Of a DNA stretch of 64,000 nt, positions 35,425-44,700 are shown piece after piece; position 1 is the first letter of the stretch; the number at the start of each line of letters is the position of its first letter. Location of the stretch: positions 7,068,001-7,132,000 of the forward strand of contig NZ_CP016279.1 of NCBI RefSeq assembly GCF_001542625.1. Direction: 5' to 3'. Origin of the DNA: Streptomyces griseochromogenes. GTDB taxonomy: Bacteria > Actinomycetota > Actinomycetes > Streptomycetales > Streptomycetaceae. Position numbers and translations under genes: made by a program. The notes under the pieces were generated by a model. The model made no database searches. It worked only from the letters and a program-made list of their open reading frames with translations, and was not told the DNA's origin.

Positions 35425-36330
35425 TCAGTTCTCCGCGCCCTCGTCGCCGCCCGCCCGTGTTCCGGAGCCGGAGTCCGCCTCCTCGGCGGGCCGTGCGCTC
35501 CTCGGCGCCCTCTTCGCGGTCCTCGCCGGCTGCGAGGCTTTCCGCGTACGGGCGGGTGCCTTGGCCGTGGTCTTGGCAACGGCCTTGGCAGGCACCGTCT
35601 TCGCGGCGTTTCCGGAAGTGGGCTCGTCGGCCGTCACCGTCTTGGCGCCGTCCCGTCCGGCCGTGTCGCCCGACGGCTCATCGGCACGCGGCCGGGCTCG
35701 CGGAGGGACCGGCGCCCCCGGCGCCCCGAACGGCAGCACCCGTACCTCGGGCCGCTCGACCGGCTTCGCCGGAAGCGGCGTCTCGCGGCCGTCGATGAAG
35801 ACGAGGGACGCCTGGTAGACCACCGACAGCGCGTACGGGGTCTGGTAGAGCATCCCCCACAGCTTCGACGTCTCGTCGACGTCCATCACGGTCGGTGTGA
35901 ACCGCACCCGCTGGGCCGCCTCGGCGAGGTTGCTGCCCGCCAGGTAGGGCCGCTCACCGGCGAGTTCGATGACGTCCTTGGGCAGGATCGGTATCTCGTG
36001 CAGGGTGCGCACCACCGAGCCGATGAGCCGCTGCCCGACCAGCTCGGTCTCGTCGCCGTACGCGCTGATGACGTAGTGCAGGTCGAGTGCGGCGGCGGCC
36101 CGGCGCACCAGCGTGCCGTCGGGTGCGCGCGTCGGCAGGTCGTTGTTGCGCTGCGAGACATCGGGGGTGACCTGGTAGAGGAAGACGCAGATGGTGGGGT
36201 CCGTCGGCGGTTCGGCGGGCGGCTTGCGCGGCTCCACCTTGACCGCCATGTCGATCTCCGGCCGCAGGTGGGACTCGATCAGCAGGGCGAGGGCCTGGCT
36301 GACATGGGCGATGGCGAGTGCGTTGCTCAT
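35425..36330 (-). CDS. DUF4255 tail terminator protein (Afp16/Pvc16-like)
   Basis: In this 301-aa protein residues 1-190 are the DUF4255/Pvc16_N domain (SNALAIAHVSQALALLIESH, VFLYQVTPDVSQRNNDLPTR, LDLHYVISAYGDETELVGQR), which caps the tube and ends sheath assembly. The last 110 residues are a disordered Ala/Lys/Pro/Arg tail (TVPAKAVAKTTAKAPART) not needed for the fold. Such basic tails occur in actinobacteria and may bind nucleic acid or membrane. The start codon, ATG at 36330, lies 61 bases after the preceding gene. Confidence 0.86.
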   Translation of the reverse strand: MSNALAIAHVSQALALLIESHLRPEIDMAVKVEPRKPPAEPPTDPTICVFLYQVTPDVSQRNNDLPTRAPDGTLVRRAAAALDLHYVISAYGDETELVGQRLIGSVVRTLHEIPILPKDVIELAGERPYLAGSNLAEAAQRVRFTPTVMDVDETSKLWGMLYQTPYALSVVYQASLVFIDGRETPLPAKPVERPEVRVLPFGAPGAPVPPRARPRADEPSGDTAGRDGAKTVTADEPTSGNAAKTVPAKAVAKTTAKAPARTRKASQPARTAKRAPRSARPAEEADSGSGTRAGGDEGAEN

Positions 36331-36391
36331 GGCGTCAGTTCCTCGGTTCCTCTCGTGGTGCCGGTCCTGTCGCGCTCACTGCCGGTGCGGC

Positions 36392-37141
36392 TCACTCGCG
36401 CCCCCGTGCCAGGTAGTCGGCCAGGCTCACGGCCGCACCCGGCCGCTCGGACGGCCGTGCGGGCTGCCGTGCGCCGTTCTTCGGCGGCGCCTGGCCGGCC
36501 GTCACCTCCAGCCGGCCGATCTGCACCCGCACCACCTGCTCGGGCGCCCGCGCCGGCCGTCGGGCCGCGGCCTGCCGTACCGCCGCGCGGGCCGCCGTCG
36601 CGTCCGCGGCACCGGGGCGTGCCGCCGTGGGCACGAGGGCGGGAGGAGCGGCGCCCGCGCCCGGGGGGTTGGGCACGGACGCCGCGGTCCGGTCCGCGAC
36701 GGATTCCGGGCCTCCCCGCCCGGAGGTGCGCGATCCGGTCCGGGGCACCGGGCGGGGTCCCGGCGCGAGGGGCGCGGCGGGACGCAGCAGCGGTGCGTCG
36801 GGCAGGGCGGCCGGAACGGGCCGCCCCGGCGGCTCGGCGGGGTCCCGCCGGGTGCGTACGACCGTCCGCTCCCGTTCCGTGTGCCACCGGACCTCGGTGG
36901 TGGCGGGGCGGGACGCGTCCCGCTCCGGTACGGGTGCGGGCGCGGCGTAGGGCCACGGCACGGCGCCGGTGGCGTCCGGGTCCGCGGCGGGGGCCCGGAC
37001 CGCCTCGACACGTTCGAACGGGCCGGGCAGCCGCGGCCGTACCCGGACGGTGTCCGGCCGCGGGCCCGCGGTGTGCCGGTCGATCAGCCGGTCGAGGAAG
37101 TCGGGCTCCGCCTCGGGCGCCCGGGAGGAGGAGTCAGACAT
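36392..37141 (-). CDS. Pro/Arg/Ala-rich eCIS protein of unknown function
   Basis: Of its 249 residues the first 30 (MSDSSSRAPEAEPDFLDRLI) and the last 60 (VVRVQIGRLEVTAGQ, AVSLADYLARGR) look ordered; the middle is a Pro/Arg/Ala-rich disordered linker. The C-terminal pattern 'V-R-V-x-I-G-R-L-E-V..A' ending in 'L-A-D-Y-L-x-R' is seen in small proteins of this position in other actinobacterial eCIS clusters, with no known function. It overlaps the zinc-ribbon gene by 8 bases. It may tether tube or terminator to another cell structure. Confidence 0.65.
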   Translation of the reverse strand: MSDSSSRAPEAEPDFLDRLIDRHTAGPRPDTVRVRPRLPGPFERVEAVRAPAADPDATGAVPWPYAAPAPVPERDASRPATTEVRWHTERERTVVRTRRDPAEPPGRPVPAALPDAPLLRPAAPLAPGPRPVPRTGSRTSGRGGPESVADRTAASVPNPPGAGAAPPALVPTAARPGAADATAARAAVRQAAARRPARAPEQVVRVQIGRLEVTAGQAPPKNGARQPARPSERPGAAVSLADYLARGRE

Positions 37142-37862
37142 CCGCACACAGCTCCAGGTAGTAGCGGCGCCGCAGCGGGCTGAGCGCCAGGATCTCCGGC
37201 TCGCTCCAGCCGTAGGCGGTGGCGAGCAGGTGGACGTCGAGGAGCAGGTCCCTGGCCCAGGCGTCCAGTTCGGTCCACAGGTAGGAGGCGATGTCGAGTT
37301 CGGCGCGGGTGGCCGTGCCGCACTCGGGGCAGCCGATGCCGAGCAGCACGTCGGCGGCCGGGTCGGCGGCCTCGACGGCCTCGGCGATCCGCCGCTGCAC
37401 CGGCGCCGGAAGGGCGTCGGCGGGCTTGGGCATGCCGTCGTGCGCCGCCGAGACCAGGCAGCGGGCGAGCAGCGTGCCACGCGGGTCCGCGGCCCGGGCC
37501 GCGGCCGTCAGATCGGCGGCGGAGGGCAGCCGGAAGGTGATGTCCCAGCCGTCCCGCGTCAGCCGTACGGACGTCTCCCGCGGGCCGCGGAGGGAGCGGG
37601 CGAACTCCCCCGCGTCCAGCTCGAACTCCATGTCCGCGCCGCATGCCCGGCACTCCAGCCGCACCTGCATCCGCTCCCCGAACAGGGCGCGGCGCAGGGC
37701 GAACAGGTCGGACTCGCGCTCACCCACCGGCACCGCGGGCAGCGCCGCGGTGTCCAGGTCCGGGCGTGCCGTGCCGTGCAGCAGCAGGGCGCGCCCGGCG
37801 GGCGCCTCGGCGAGCCCCGCCTCCCAGGTGGCCAGCAGCCCGGCCGCCCCGGTGATCGCCAT
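37134..37862 (-). CDS. zinc-ribbon eCIS protein (T4 gp26/gp28-like position)
   Basis: This 242-aa protein has two Cys pairs, CRACGADMEFEL at about 95 and CPECGTATRAEL at about 195, spaced to form a zinc ribbon or two half ribbons. The C-terminus WAEL-like ELDAWARDLLLDVHLLATAY and SEPEILALSPLRRRYYLEL is shared by baseplate proteins of some Gram-positive contractile tails and eCIS. The start ATG at 37862 after gggggac was chosen over an upstream in-frame start that overlaps the tube gene. It lies directly after the tube gene and is probably a minor baseplate or assembly factor. Confidence 0.7.
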   Translation of the reverse strand: MAITGAAGLLATWEAGLAEAPAGRALLLHGTARPDLDTAALPAVPVGERESDLFALRRALFGERMQVRLECRACGADMEFELDAGEFARSLRGPRETSVRLTRDGWDITFRLPSAADLTAAARAADPRGTLLARCLVSAAHDGMPKPADALPAPVQRRIAEAVEAADPAADVLLGIGCPECGTATRAELDIASYLWTELDAWARDLLLDVHLLATAYGWSEPEILALSPLRRRYYLELCADV

Positions 37863-37894
37863 GTGGTCCCCCGGCTTTCTCACCTCACGTCGGA

Positions 37895-38419
37895 TCAGGC
37901 CGGGTTGAGGAAGGAGGGCTCCTCGGGCTCGGGCACCTCGTAGTCCCGCTCCCAGCCCTCGCACTCCAGCTTCAGCGACTGGATGGCCACCGCGTTGGCG
38001 TTGGCGTCCATCTCGCCGAGCACCTGGTACTCGCTGGGCCAGGTCCGGTAGAGCTTGTGCGAGACGGCGACCTGGCCGGCCTCGTTGAGGACCTGGATGA
38101 CGATGTCCTTGCGGAAGTCGGCGAGGGACACCTCGGAGCCGAGCCCGGCGCCCACCTGCCAGACCTTGTTGGCCCAGCGGTCGAACTCGGGGTCATGGGT
38201 GACCCCGCGCTCCAGCGTGATGCCCTCGAACTCGGAGCGGCCGGGCGACTTGCGCGGGGAGGAGGGGTCGCCGCCGTTGCGGTGCTTGACGACCTCGGTG
38301 GTGCGCTTCAGCGGGCTGATCTTGCTGATGCCGGCGACCGTACGACCGTCCCACAGGACCAGGAACTTGAAGTTCTTGTAGGGGTCGAAACGATGGGCGT
38401 TGACGGTGAACTCTGCCAT
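37895..38419 (-). CDS. inner tube protein (gp19-like)
   Basis: This 174-aa protein forms the hollow tube driven out by the sheath. It has the T4 gp19/DUF-type tube fold: DPYKNFKFLVLWDGRTVAGI, the KRTTEVVKHRNGGDPSSPRK loop, EGITLERGVTHDPEFDRWAN and VSHKLYRTWPSEYQVLGEMD. It is the only tube-type gene visible; Afp and PVC have two or three. It lies 34 bases after the sheath gene with gaagga as ribosome binding site and is probably translated at high level. Confidence 0.92.
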   Translation of the reverse strand: MAEFTVNAHRFDPYKNFKFLVLWDGRTVAGISKISPLKRTTEVVKHRNGGDPSSPRKSPGRSEFEGITLERGVTHDPEFDRWANKVWQVGAGLGSEVSLADFRKDIVIQVLNEAGQVAVSHKLYRTWPSEYQVLGEMDANANAVAIQSLKLECEGWERDYEVPEPEEPSFLNPA

Positions 38420-38453
38420 CGGATTCCTTCAGCTCTCCACGATTCCCGCGGGC

Positions 38454-40313
38454 CTACAGCTCGAACTGCCCGGACGTCTGCTGGATTTTGACGATCACGA
38501 ACTCCGCCGGACGCACCGGTGCGATGCCGACGAGGACGTTCACGACGCCGTTCGCGATGTCCTCGGCGGTCGTGGTGTCGCTGTCGCACTTGACGAAGTA
38601 GGCCTCGCGCGGGGTGCCGCCCTTGAAGGCGCCCTGCCGGAAGAGCGTGTGCAGGTACGAGGAGGCGGCGAGCCGGATCTGCTGCCACAGGTTCTCGTCG
38701 TTGGGCTCGAACACCACCCACTGCAGGCCGCGCTGGAGGCTCTCCTCGACATGCAGGGCGAGCCGCCGTACGGGCACGTACTTCCACTCGCTGCCGAGGG
38801 CGTCGGTGCCCTCCAGGGTGCGCGCGCCCCAGACGGTCGGACCGGTCAGCGGGAAGCTGCGCAGGCAGTTGACGCCGAGCGGGTTGAGCAGTCCGGTCTC
38901 GCGGTCGGTCAGGCTGACCGTGAGCGAGTGGACACCGGCGAGCCGGGCCTCGGTGCCGGCCGGTGCCTTCCACACGCCGCGCTCGGAGTCGGTGCGCGCG
39001 ATGACGCCCGCGATCGCGCCGGAGGGCGGGAAGGAGCGCAGCCGTCCGGTGAGCGGGTCGGTGAGCTGGAGGTGCGGGAAGTACAGGCCGGCGTGGTTGC
39101 CGCGGACGGCGTCGAAGGCGGCGATCCCGGCGCGGGCCGTGTCCACGCTGACCCAGGTGCCGGGCGCGTCGACGAGCAGGAAGATCCGCCGTTCCCGGCA
39201 CAGGCGCTGGGCCGCCGAGACGACGGTGATCGCGTCCTCGGTCTTCTCGTACGCCGCCAGCTCGGGCAGGCAGAGGAGGTTGACGTCGGCGACCTGGCGC
39301 AGGGCCTGGATGCCGGTCTTGCCGGCCTCGGAGCCGATGAGGTCGCGCGGTCCGGGCGCCTCGCCGTCCTCGCCGCCCTCCAGCGGGAAGACGGGCGGGT
39401 TGACGGAGGCCTCCAGACCGAGGTCGTTGGCGCACTCGCCGAGGAAACGGACCACGTCGGCGGGGTCGGTGGAGCCCGCGACCACCTGCAGGCGGCGGCC
39501 GAAGGCGGTGACCTCCGCGCCGGCGAAGGCGTGCCTGCCCGGGGCGTCGGGCAGGGCGCGCAGCTTGCCTTCGAGCAGCAGCGCCAGCTCGGTCACGGAC
39601 GAGGGGGCTTCGCCGTCGCACTCGGGATCGTAGAGCGTGAACTCGCGCTCCACCTCGCCGATCTTGACGGTGAGGTCGACGGCCAGGTCCGGCAGGTCGT
39701 GGCCGAACGGCTTGGAGACGGTACCGGACGGGTCCGGGCGGCCCTCGCCGACGGCCTCCACGCGGATCAACCGGGAGCCCGCGTTGATCACGGTCTGTAC
39801 GAAGCGGTCGTCGGACGGGTCCATGGACAGGCCGGTGAAGCTCTCGCGGGCCTCGCCCCGGGCGTCGTACACCCGCAGATCGAAGGTTTCATCGGGGCAG
39901 GGCGTGTCCTGGTCGACGGCCACCCGCAGGCCGTTGCCCCACACGCCGGGCTCCTTGGCGTGCACGTCCAGGACCGGGCTGTCGCTGTGGCCCTCGGTGG
40001 ACTTGAGGGTCACACAGGCGGCCTTGCCGCTGCCTGCCCTGGTGACGCGCACGACGACGGCGACGGTGCCGCCGTTGCCGAAGAACTGGTGGACCGCGTA
40101 GCCGACGGCGCTGCGTGCGCTCAGGCCTCCGAAGCGGCGCTCGAACTCCGCGAAGCTGGTGACGCGTACCGGCTCGTTCAGCGGACCGCGCCGGGTGTGG
40201 CCCACGAAAGCCGTCACCGACGTGGTCAGGGTCGAGATGGTGCGGGTGCTGCTGGGAAGCTCTTCGACGTAGACGCCGGGATACGTCGGCTTGGCGGCGC
40301 TCACCGCGCTCAT
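38454..40313 (-). CDS. contractile sheath protein
   Basis: This 619-aa protein begins YPGVYVEELPSSTRTI then TSVTAFVGHTRRGPLNEPV, the hallmark of phage and eCIS tail sheaths. It ends with AEDIANGVVNVLVGIAPVRP and AEFVIVKIQQTSGQFEL, the conserved C-terminal arm that interlocks subunits. A variable outward-facing domain occupies about 110-330. The ATG at 40313 after ggaggggg was preferred over an ORF start 11 codons upstream because the family begins here. It is the first gene of the minus-strand operon, facing the divergent yeh-type operon across 582 bases. Confidence 0.93.
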   Translation of the reverse strand: MSAVSAAKPTYPGVYVEELPSSTRTISTLTTSVTAFVGHTRRGPLNEPVRVTSFAEFERRFGGLSARSAVGYAVHQFFGNGGTVAVVVRVTRAGSGKAACVTLKSTEGHSDSPVLDVHAKEPGVWGNGLRVAVDQDTPCPDETFDLRVYDARGEARESFTGLSMDPSDDRFVQTVINAGSRLIRVEAVGEGRPDPSGTVSKPFGHDLPDLAVDLTVKIGEVEREFTLYDPECDGEAPSSVTELALLLEGKLRALPDAPGRHAFAGAEVTAFGRRLQVVAGSTDPADVVRFLGECANDLGLEASVNPPVFPLEGGEDGEAPGPRDLIGSEAGKTGIQALRQVADVNLLCLPELAAYEKTEDAITVVSAAQRLCRERRIFLLVDAPGTWVSVDTARAGIAAFDAVRGNHAGLYFPHLQLTDPLTGRLRSFPPSGAIAGVIARTDSERGVWKAPAGTEARLAGVHSLTVSLTDRETGLLNPLGVNCLRSFPLTGPTVWGARTLEGTDALGSEWKYVPVRRLALHVEESLQRGLQWVVFEPNDENLWQQIRLAASSYLHTLFRQGAFKGGTPREAYFVKCDSDTTTAEDIANGVVNVLVGIAPVRPAEFVIVKIQQTSGQFEL

Positions 40314-40895
40314 CGGCTTTCCCCCTCCTATCCCTGTCTCGGGCACCGGACGAAGACACCAAGAGACAGACAGCGGAGGGATATGTTCCGGTTCGGTGCG
40401 GCACCCGGCCCCCTGCGATGGACGACAGCGGCCGGGCGCACCGCATCAGCTCCCCCGTCGGCGCCCGGACGGTCGACCGCCCGGGTCAAGCAGTGCGCTT
40501 GCGACTCCTGATGCTCAAGTGCTCAACCCACCTTGTTGTGTGCGGAGTTGACGCAGCAAGGCGCGTTCCGGCCATGCAAAGGGAAGGTTTTGTGAAGGTC
40601 AACTCCCCTCATTCGCCCATCACGCCCGCGTGCCCCCGACGAGTGGCGCACAGCTTCCGCACAGGGGGCATCCGGGCAGTGAACGGGCCGTGCCGGGGCC
40701 GCAGCGGCAACCTGGGGGACCTCGCGGTCCGCGACCGCGCGCGGGGCTCCGGGGTCCGCGAGTCCTCCCCGACTCGCACACAATCCGCTGTGGCCGGTTC
40801 CGGCGGGGTGCCCTGTCCCCGGGCGCCGGACGGCGTTGTCAGTGGCCTCCCCTAAAGTTCCCGTCACTTGATCACTGCGGTGCGGGGAGGCACGC
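40314..40895. promoter_or_regulatory. divergent intergenic region between the eCIS and yeh-type operons
   Basis: These 582 bases must hold the promoters of both operons. They are less GC-rich than the genes around 40500-40620. I see an imperfect dyad, ccttgttg (40531-40538) against cagcaagg (40554-40561), one mismatch, next to a repeat of gctcaa. cctaaagttc at about 40853 could be a -10-like segment 40 bases before the DUF4132 start, but no correctly spaced -35 is evident. A short minus-strand open frame at 40523-40897 has no family features and is not called as a gene. Confidence 0.45.
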
Positions 40896-41750
40896 ATGGG
40901 GTGGGTATCGGCCGGCGACTACGAGGTCGCCCTCGACGGCGGAAAGGTGGTGTGCCGCAACGCGGCCGGGCGACGGCTGAAGTCCGTGCCGGCCAAGCTC
41001 ACCGACGATCCGGCGGTCGTGGGCCTCAGGCAGCTCGCCGAGTGGCTGGAGCGGCACGAGCGCACATGTCTTGCCGATGTGGAGCGGTGGATGGTCCGCT
41101 CGCTGCCGGTGCCGCTCGCCGTCGTCACCCGCGTGTGGCCGGACCCCGCCTGGCAGGCCGCCCTGCGCGACCTGGTCGTCACCGGGGCCGACGGGCAGGT
41201 GGCCGGCTTCCTGCGGGACGCCGACCCCGAGCGCGGCCTCGGCCTCGTCGACCTCGACGGCGACACCGTCCGTGTCTCCCCCGACCTCGTCCGCATCCCG
41301 CACCCGGTCCTCCTGGACGACCTGGAGGAGCTGCGGGAGTTCGCCGTCGAGCTGGGCGTCGGGCAGCGCGCCCAGCAGCTCTTCCGCGAGGTCTGGCACC
41401 GCCCGGCCGCCGTCGACGCCGAGGGCACCCAGGTGGAGGAGTACGCGGGCGGCTCGTACAAGGAACTGCGCTTCCTGCACGGCCGGGCCACCCAGCTCGG
41501 CTACCGCGTGCGCGGCGGGCACGCGGTGTGCTCCGTCCTGGAGGACGGCCAGGGCATCGAGGCGCGCGTCTGGGTCGGCGACTACGACGGCTGGGAGGAG
41601 ACCGAGACCGGCTCTCTGGTGTGGTCCGACCCGGCGGGGCGCGTGCTGAAGCTCGGTCAGGTGGGGCCGGTCGCCTGGTCGGAGGGCATGCGCATGGCGG
41701 CCGCGCTGTACGCCGGGCGGGACATCCAGGACGAGGAGCAGGCGGCATGA
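40896..41750 (+). CDS. stand-alone DUF4132 protein (YehI/MolR-type domain)
   Basis: This 284-aa protein is essentially only a DUF4132 domain: YEVALDGGKVVCRNAAGRRL then KSVPAKLTDD, RWMVRSLPVPLAVVTRVW, RIPHPVLLDDLEELREFAVE and AQQLFREVWHRP. In E. coli YehI (formerly MolR) the domain is part of a protein of about 1200 residues. The ATG at 40896 follows gggagg. It is the first gene of a five-gene operon and is coupled by ATGA to the 1661-aa protein. Biochemical function is unknown. The position suggests a regulator or substrate adaptor for the MoxR ATPase. Confidence 0.8.
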   Translation: MGWVSAGDYEVALDGGKVVCRNAAGRRLKSVPAKLTDDPAVVGLRQLAEWLERHERTCLADVERWMVRSLPVPLAVVTRVWPDPAWQAALRDLVVTGADGQVAGFLRDADPERGLGLVDLDGDTVRVSPDLVRIPHPVLLDDLEELREFAVELGVGQRAQQLFREVWHRPAAVDAEGTQVEEYAGGSYKELRFLHGRATQLGYRVRGGHAVCSVLEDGQGIEARVWVGDYDGWEETETGSLVWSDPAGRVLKLGQVGPVAWSEGMRMAAALYAGRDIQDEEQAA

Positions 41751-44700
41751 GCACGTACGACGAGACCACCGCGGCCGCGCTGCTGGACGCCGGCGCCGTC
41801 CTGCCGCCGGGCAGCACCGCGCGCGAGGACGCCGACAGCCTCACCGTGCGCACCTACACCCACCCCGCCCTGGACGACCGTCAGGTGGTCCGCCTGGTGC
41901 CGGGCACCCTCGGCGAGGCCGAGGACCTGGCGCTGGAGTTCCTCGGTCTTGCCCGCGAGCCGGAGGCGCCCGAGGTCGGGCAGGTGCGCAAGGAGACCCT
42001 GGGCTTCCCGGCCTGGGCGCTGGTGAACGACCCGGCCAACGGGCACCACGCGCTCGCCCTGGTCAAGGACGTCGAGCGGCTCGCCCGCCAGGCCAAGTCC
42101 CGTCCGGGCCACGCCAAGGAAGGCTTCGAGACGCTCGGCGAGCGGCTCGGCCGGGCCGTGCCGCACTTCCTGCCGACCTTCTACGAGCAGGCCGCGCGGG
42201 TCTTCCTGCAGCAGGAGAACACCACGTACGCCGCCGCCTTCTTCGGCAAGGCCCGGGAGGCCGAGCGGGTGCACGCGCTCGCCGTGGACGAGGAGCGGCA
42301 GCGCGCGGTGTTCCTGGAGTTCGCCTTCGCCGGGGCACTGACCGTCAAGGCCCTCAAGGAGCATGTGAAGGACCTCGCCGGGCGGCTCGACCCGGCCGCC
42401 GCGTGGGCACAGTTCCGGCAGCTGACGGTGGAGCGCTGCGCGGCCGGGATGCCGCCGTACGCCTCGCTGCCGCAGGACGCCCGCGGGCTGATCAAGGCGG
42501 CGGGCCTGGACCGGAGCACCGAGGAGTGCGCCCTGGTCGCGGACCTGCTCGCCTCCCCCGCCGCCGTCCGCGCGCCCGCCTCCTTCTGGAACTCCTACCG
42601 CACGGTCCTCCCCGTCCTCGCCGAGCGCCGGCCGGCCGTGCGCGCTCGCCTGCTGGAGATCATGCCGGCCGGTCTCGGCCGGGACGTCGAGGACGACGAG
42701 TTCTGGCTGGCGCTGCTCGCGCAGTGCGGGGCCGAGCGGCTGCTGACCGACACGGACGCGGCCGAGGAGTACGGCGTCGACCCCGCGGACTGGCTGAGCC
42801 GCTGGGCCGCCTTCCGCAAGCACGGCGGGTCCTGGTCGCACCGGTCCCCGGCCACCCTGGCACTCGTGGAGCGGATGGCTCCGGGGCTGCGCGCCGCCGG
42901 GCGGGCCGTGGACCTGTTCACCGCCCGCTGGCACGCCGGAGCCGACCTGGACCTGCTGGACCTGTGCGCGGCCGAGGGCCTTGCGCTCACGGTCCCCGGC
43001 CCCGGCGTGAACGTGTTCCTGCCGCTCACCAGCTGGCTGAAGGACACCCGGACCGGCCGCCGGGATCTGGTGGCCGTCGCGGCCGATCCACGCTTGCGAC
43101 GCCTCCTGCACGGAGCCGTCGACACGGTCGGCAAGGACTCGGACGGTCCCACCCTGCTGAAGACCGTCGCCGCTCACCCCGTGCTCTCGGTCGTCCTGCG
43201 CGAGTGGCTGGACGAGGCCGCCGCGGACTTCACGCGCGCGACGGGCCTGCCCGGTGCCCGTACCGCCCTGGACCGGCTGCGTCCGTTCCGGTCGATCGCC
43301 TCCGAGGCCGACGCGGACGCCGTCGCCCGGGTCGCCGGACACGCGGTGGCACCGCTGCTCGGCCGCACGCTGCGCGCCGGAATCCTGGACGAGCTGGGCT
43401 GGCCCGCCCTCGACGAGGCGCTCGAACTGCTCGACTCCGCCACCAGGAAGGGCGAGGACAACTCCCTGACGGTCCAGGAGGCCTGGCCCGCGCTGATCCT
43501 GGCGCGCGGGCACAAGGCGGTCGTGGTCGGGCCGGAGAAGGTGCTCCTCGACCACGACCTGCGCCTGCCCCAGGACCTGGACCGCTGGCAGCGGCCCCGG
43601 TTCCGCTACGCGGACGGCGAGCTGCTGGTGATGTGGCGCAAGGGCGCCAAGCAGCACGGCTATTGGTCGGCCCGCCCCGCCGAGGTGTTCGAACTCGGCG
43701 GCGAGCAGCTGCCGTCCTACTGGTCCGGCAACGAGGACCACACTCCCTCGATCCCGCTGTCCGGCGGCGGCCGCGCCACCGGCGGCCGCACCCTGCACGC
43801 CGGGGACACGGTCCTGCCGCCGAGCCGTGCCCTGATCGGCGACGGCACCACGCTGTGGCGCCAGGGCAGGCAGGGCCGGGAGACGGTGTGGCTCGAGTAC
43901 GACCCGGCCACCGGCACGCACGACCGCGCCTCCCTGCCCGCGCTGCTGCGGTCCGGCATCCGCGAGGACGCCTCCCTGCACCCCGGCCGGTGCGAGGTGC
44001 TGCCCCTGCAACCGGGGCTGGAGCACAGCCCGTTCGGGACGGACGGCACGGTGCTGGGCCGCTGGGTGCGCATGGAGGGCCAGGGGGACCAGGCCCGCAG
44101 GACCGCCGGGACACCGGACGGGCGCACGGTCTCCGTGGCCGCGTCCGACGGCCGGGCGCTCATGGTGCCGCTTGGTGCGCTGCGGCTGCCCGGAGGCGCC
44201 GAGCCGGTCGCCGTACAGACGCACCGCCAGGTGGTCCTGTTCGCCGCAGAGGACACGTCCCCCGGCGGGGAGCTGGGCTCGGTGACGCCGGGGGGCGACC
44301 GGGGCAGCGACTTCGCCGCCGGAACACGGCTCGTGCCCCCCCTCGCGTTCTGGCACGCGCTGCGCCCGCGCGACGAACGGGGCTCGGCCGTGCTGCGCGC
44401 CCTGACCGACGAGCGGGCCGCCGAGGTGCTGCGGGTCACGGCGCTGGCGCTGGAGGGACGGCGGCAGGCGCTGGCCGACGCCGGGTCGGACGAGGCCGCC
44501 AAGGCAGCCGTCCCGTCCGCGGACCACGTCTCCCTCGGCGCCGTCGCCCTCGCCCTGCCCGGCTGCACCGACGGCGGACTGCTCACCGGTATCGCCTCGC
44601 TGGTCCGCATGGCGCTGCGCGTCACCGAGTCGGCCACGGCCTTCGCGACCCCGCCCCAGGAACGGCCGCGCGTACCCCGCCGGAACGAGGAGATGTTCGC

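Noticed and set aside
10047..40313. Prophage or type VI secretion interpretation
   Set aside because: No capsid, portal, terminase, holin, integrase or TssJ/L/M genes; DUF4255 and DUF4157 proteins and the Afp15-type ATPase point to eCIS.
40523..40897. Minus-strand 124-codon frame in the divergent intergenic region
   Set aside because: No family features or ribosome binding site, and irregular composition; more likely regulatory DNA.
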